A stretch of DNA of 6,860 bases from contig CACZPE010000345.1 in the NCBI GenBank assembly GCA_902782875.1, positions 1 to 6,860 of the forward strand. Direction: 5' to 3'. Shown here one piece after another: positions 5,436 through 6,860 of this stretch (position 1 is its first letter; each line of letters starts with the position of its first letter). The notes beneath the pieces were generated by a model, which was not told the origin of the DNA, searched no databases, and was given only the letters and a program-made list of their open reading frames with translations. This stretch comes from an uncultured Ruminococcus sp. GTDB taxonomy: Bacteria > Bacillota_A > Clostridia > Oscillospirales > Ruminococcaceae. Both the position numbers and the translations under genes were made by a program.

Positions 5436-6305
5436 TCATTCTGCGAAAAATTTGTCTATCCGCCTGCACACCGATGCCATCGTCTTTTCCGACGGCAGGT
5501 GGTTTCCCCTTATGCGGCACAGCTGCGGCTTTTCGGGCAATATCCTTACCGCCTGCGGGAACACCCTGTACGCAGGGAAGAAAATGTCCTCGTCGGATGC
5601 GAATATCATCACGGGAGCATGAAATCTTTTCAGCTGCTCTTTCTTAAACTCTCTCGGCGGGCGCATCTCCATCTTGTATGAAGACATCATCAGGTCAAAG
5701 AATCTGCTCGTCTGTACATCATCCTGACTTGACATCAGCGCCATTATACCGTTCATAGTCTTCTCTGACGGTGCAAAGTAGTACTTCATCATCGGTATAG
5801 TCATAGTCCTTATTATACGCATCAGCGGACCGTGAGCAAAGCCGGAGGGGACTACAAAAGTCGCCTTTGCTATCCTGTCAGGTGCGACCTCGGCAAGAGA
5901 GAGCAGCATAGCAGAGCTGTAGGACGATACCACAAAGGGTATACTGTCTATACCGAGAGCATCGAGCACCTCGCACAGCCACAGACCAAAATCATCCCTG
6001 TTGGTATCCAGATTTCTGTAGGGCGCACTTTTGCCAGGCATGCCCACCACATCAGGGGCGATTATGCAGTATTTTTCAAGCAGGGGAGCAAAAAGCCTAA
6101 GATTTATGGGCGTGATGCCGTTCCCGCCGTGAACGGTGAATATCTTTGGCTTGCTCTCATCGCCTGCGGTGATGATATGCGTCTTTCCGAACGATGTGCT
6201 GATATACTCCTCTTTATACGTGATTCCGAGAGAAGCCATCTGCTCATCATACAGCCTGTGCATCTTTTTCATGCAGATGCGGTCCTTGTATACAAATTTA
6301 CTCAT
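5436..6305 (-). CDS. Alpha/beta hydrolase with non-canonical nucleophile elbow
   Basis: This 289-aa cytoplasmic alpha/beta-hydrolase-fold protein has unknown substrate. Visible family features are an oxyanion-hole HGGNG (59-63), APDVVGMPGKS (83-93, the D..G.G.S pattern), the elbow VSSYS (126-130) before a helix, a flexible cap region (about 155-225), the acid Asp240 in SDEDIFFP, and the catalytic His269 in RGNHLPSE. The nucleophile should be Ser128, judged by the usual 14-residue spacing to the Pro of APDRI. The normal G-x-S-x-G elbow is thus V-x-S-x-S, with both glycines replaced. Related proteins, as I recall them, have GGSYG here, so the change may affect activity. The start at 6305 has AAAGGA (6315-6310) 4 nt upstream. 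The gene lies 31 nt downstream of the 34-codon gene and ends at the shared terminator. Esterase, lipase and peptidase roles are all possible. Confidence 0.88.
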   Translation of the reverse strand: MSKFVYKDRICMKKMHRLYDEQMASLGITYKEEYISTSFGKTHIITAGDESKPKIFTVHGGNGITPINLRLFAPLLEKYCIIAPDVVGMPGKSAPYRNLDTNRDDFGLWLCEVLDALGIDSIPFVVSSYSSAMLLSLAEVAPDRIAKATFVVPSGFAHGPLMRIIRTMTIPMMKYYFAPSEKTMNGIMALMSSQDDVQTSRFFDLMMSSYKMEMRPPREFKKEQLKRFHAPVMIFASDEDIFFPAYRVFPQAVRILPEKPQLCRIRGNHLPSEKTMASVCRRIDKFFAE

Positions 6306-6336
6306 AGTTTCCTTTCAGGTACAGTCATCCGCCGGA

Positions 6337-6441
6337 TCAGTATTTTCTGAAGATATGAAACACATGTCTCACGCTGTACTCAGCTGCTCTTTTAAAAACC
6401 TCACCAAGAATTGTGGCAAATGCGCCAAGAAATGCTCCCAT
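6337..6441 (-). CDS. Small 34-aa amphipathic, net-positive peptide (unrecognised)
   Basis: This short gene encodes 34 aa beginning MGAFLGAFATILGEVFKR and ending HIFRKY, with its stop (TGA) at 6339-6337. The ATG at 6441 has AAAGGAG (6455-6449) exactly 7 nt upstream, identical in motif and spacing to the parC site, which strongly favours real translation. An in-frame ATG at 6462 would give a 41-aa form (MTERRYT plus the rest) with a weaker AAGGGA site. A promoter lies directly upstream (6486-6514). The peptide is Gly/Ala/Phe-rich at its N-terminus, with Lys17, Arg18, Arg25, Arg32 and Lys33 against Glu14 and Glu21. Plotted on a helical wheel, most hydrophobic residues share one face and most charged residues the other. 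That resembles leaderless bacteriocins or phenol-soluble modulins, but no homology is claimed. It is the first gene of a likely two-gene operon with the hydrolase. Confidence 0.65.
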   Translation of the reverse strand: MGAFLGAFATILGEVFKRAAEYSVRHVFHIFRKY

Positions 6442-6485
6442 AGTGTATCTCCTTTCGGTCATAGGGTATTTCCCTTAATGCTGAT

Positions 6486-6514
6486 ATTCTACCATACCGA
6501 AAGCATAAATACAA
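6486..6514 (-). promoter_or_regulatory. Promoter of the small-peptide/hydrolase operon (extended -10)
   Basis: On the minus strand TTGTAT (6514-6509, 4 of 6 matches to TTGACA) and TAGAAT (6491-6486) are 17 nt apart, with TGG directly before the -10. Transcription should start near 6479, giving a leader of about 38 nt to the ATG at 6441. The leader contains GGGTATTTCCC (6464-6474), a small inverted repeat overlapping the alternative ATG at 6462. Confidence 0.65.
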
Positions 6515-6528
6515 TTTGAAGCGGATTA

Positions 6529-6550
6529 TAATGAGATTAAAATCTGATTA
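6529..6550. promoter_or_regulatory. Imperfect 22-nt palindrome upstream of the peptide promoter (possible operator)
   Basis: TAATGAGATT (6529-6538) and AATCTGATTA (6541-6550) are reverse complements at 9 of 10 positions around a central AA. It lies upstream of the -35 box, centred about 60 nt before the predicted start, a usual place for an activator site. It has no T-run and a short AT-rich stem, so it is a weak candidate for terminating the PEBP gene. Confidence 0.35.
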
Positions 6551-6557
6551 GTGAGCA

Positions 6558-6860
6558 TCAGTCGCCTTTGGTATATGTACCCGATATATGTCCGCAGGCA
6601 AGTATCTCGGTCTGCTCCCCAATCTTTTCATCAAAGTCGAAGAAGCCCTTGTTCTGACTGTCAAACACGCCGGGGATCTTATCCACCGTGCCGCCGAGGG
6701 CATAGACATATATCTCATAGGTATGAGTACCGCCCGGAGGATAGGGGCCTACATATTCCTTCTTATCTGCCGCTCCCTGTGCAAGCTCCGTGTCCGTCAC
6801 AAATCCCGACTTCCAGTGGAGCCAGTTGCCGGCGGTGGTGTCCACCATATACACCACATA
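6558..6860 (-). CDS. YbhB/YbcL family (PEBP / Raf kinase inhibitor-like) protein, C-terminal part
   Basis: The last 100 codons of a gene whose start lies beyond the window edge. The frame is open to the last base, with residues YVVYMVD preceding TTAGNWLHW. Diagnostic PEBP motifs are present: the GNWLHW segment with the pocket His-Trp, and YVGPYPPGGTHTYEIYVYAL, the conserved Y-GP-PP-G-H-Y-ALD-like anion-pocket motif. PEBP proteins bind phosphorylated or anionic ligands in a shallow pocket; the bacterial YbhB/YbcL branch has no settled function. Missing is the N-terminal half with the usual P-L-W-P-type motif. It lies 116 nt upstream of the peptide gene on the same strand, with a promoter and palindrome in between, so it is probably a separate transcript. 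Confidence 0.85.
   Translation of the reverse strand, partial: YVVYMVDTTAGNWLHWKSGFVTDTELAQGAADKKEYVGPYPPGGTHTYEIYVYALGGTVDKIPGVFDSQNKGFFDFDEKIGEQTEILACGHISGTYTKGD

Noticed and set aside
5832..6350. A plus-strand frame of 172 codons
   Set aside because: It is antisense to the alpha/beta hydrolase, which carries a complete catalytic set in the other direction.

Overview
The window looks like chromosomal DNA of a low-to-mid GC Gram-positive anaerobe of the Clostridia, most likely a gut or rumen Ruminococcus-type bacterium (Oscillospiraceae). Grounds: near-consensus sigma-A promoters (TTGACA-17-TATAAT, several with an extended -10 TG), purine-rich Shine-Dalgarno sites about 7 nt from ATG, a divergent short topoisomerase IV subunit A, DUF5662 and DUF3237 proteins, and an ANTAR regulator. 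The genus is inferred from family resemblance, not from a search.

Left part (1-3351, minus strand): one apparent operon driven by a strong promoter at 3323-3351. It runs parC (topoisomerase IV/gyrase A-like, 744 aa), then a DUF5662 protein (191 aa), then a DUF3237 protein whose start overlaps the preceding stop (ATGA). It ends at a hairpin terminator at 29-63. The DUF3237 frame is interrupted by a single in-frame TGA and then continues for 44 well-formed codons, so it is called a pseudogene or a recoding or sequencing-error candidate. No parE lies next to parC.

Middle (3295-3922): about 630 bases with no convincing gene. It holds an ORF-like but probably non-coding block (3352-3520), a composite inverted-repeat element resembling a MITE (3521-3779), a further hairpin (3798-3825) and three tandem heptamers (3829-3849), then the promoter of the next gene.

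Right part, plus strand (3864-5422): a PHP-domain histidinol-phosphatase-family protein, then an ANTAR-domain regulator with a degenerate receiver domain. Each has its own sigma-A-like promoter. A 14-bp hairpin between convergent genes can terminate transcription from both sides.

Right part, minus strand (5436-6860): the C-terminal part of a YbhB/YbcL (PEBP) family protein running off the window edge, then a promoter, a previously overlooked 34-codon gene with an excellent ribosome-binding site (amphipathic, net-positive peptide), and an alpha/beta hydrolase with a non-canonical nucleophile elbow. The small gene and the hydrolase are probably co-transcribed.

Most of the window is ordinary. 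The points that merit a second look are the 34-aa peptide gene, the interrupted DUF3237 gene, the composite repeat, the unusual quinolone-region residue in ParC, and the pseudo-receiver of the ANTAR protein.
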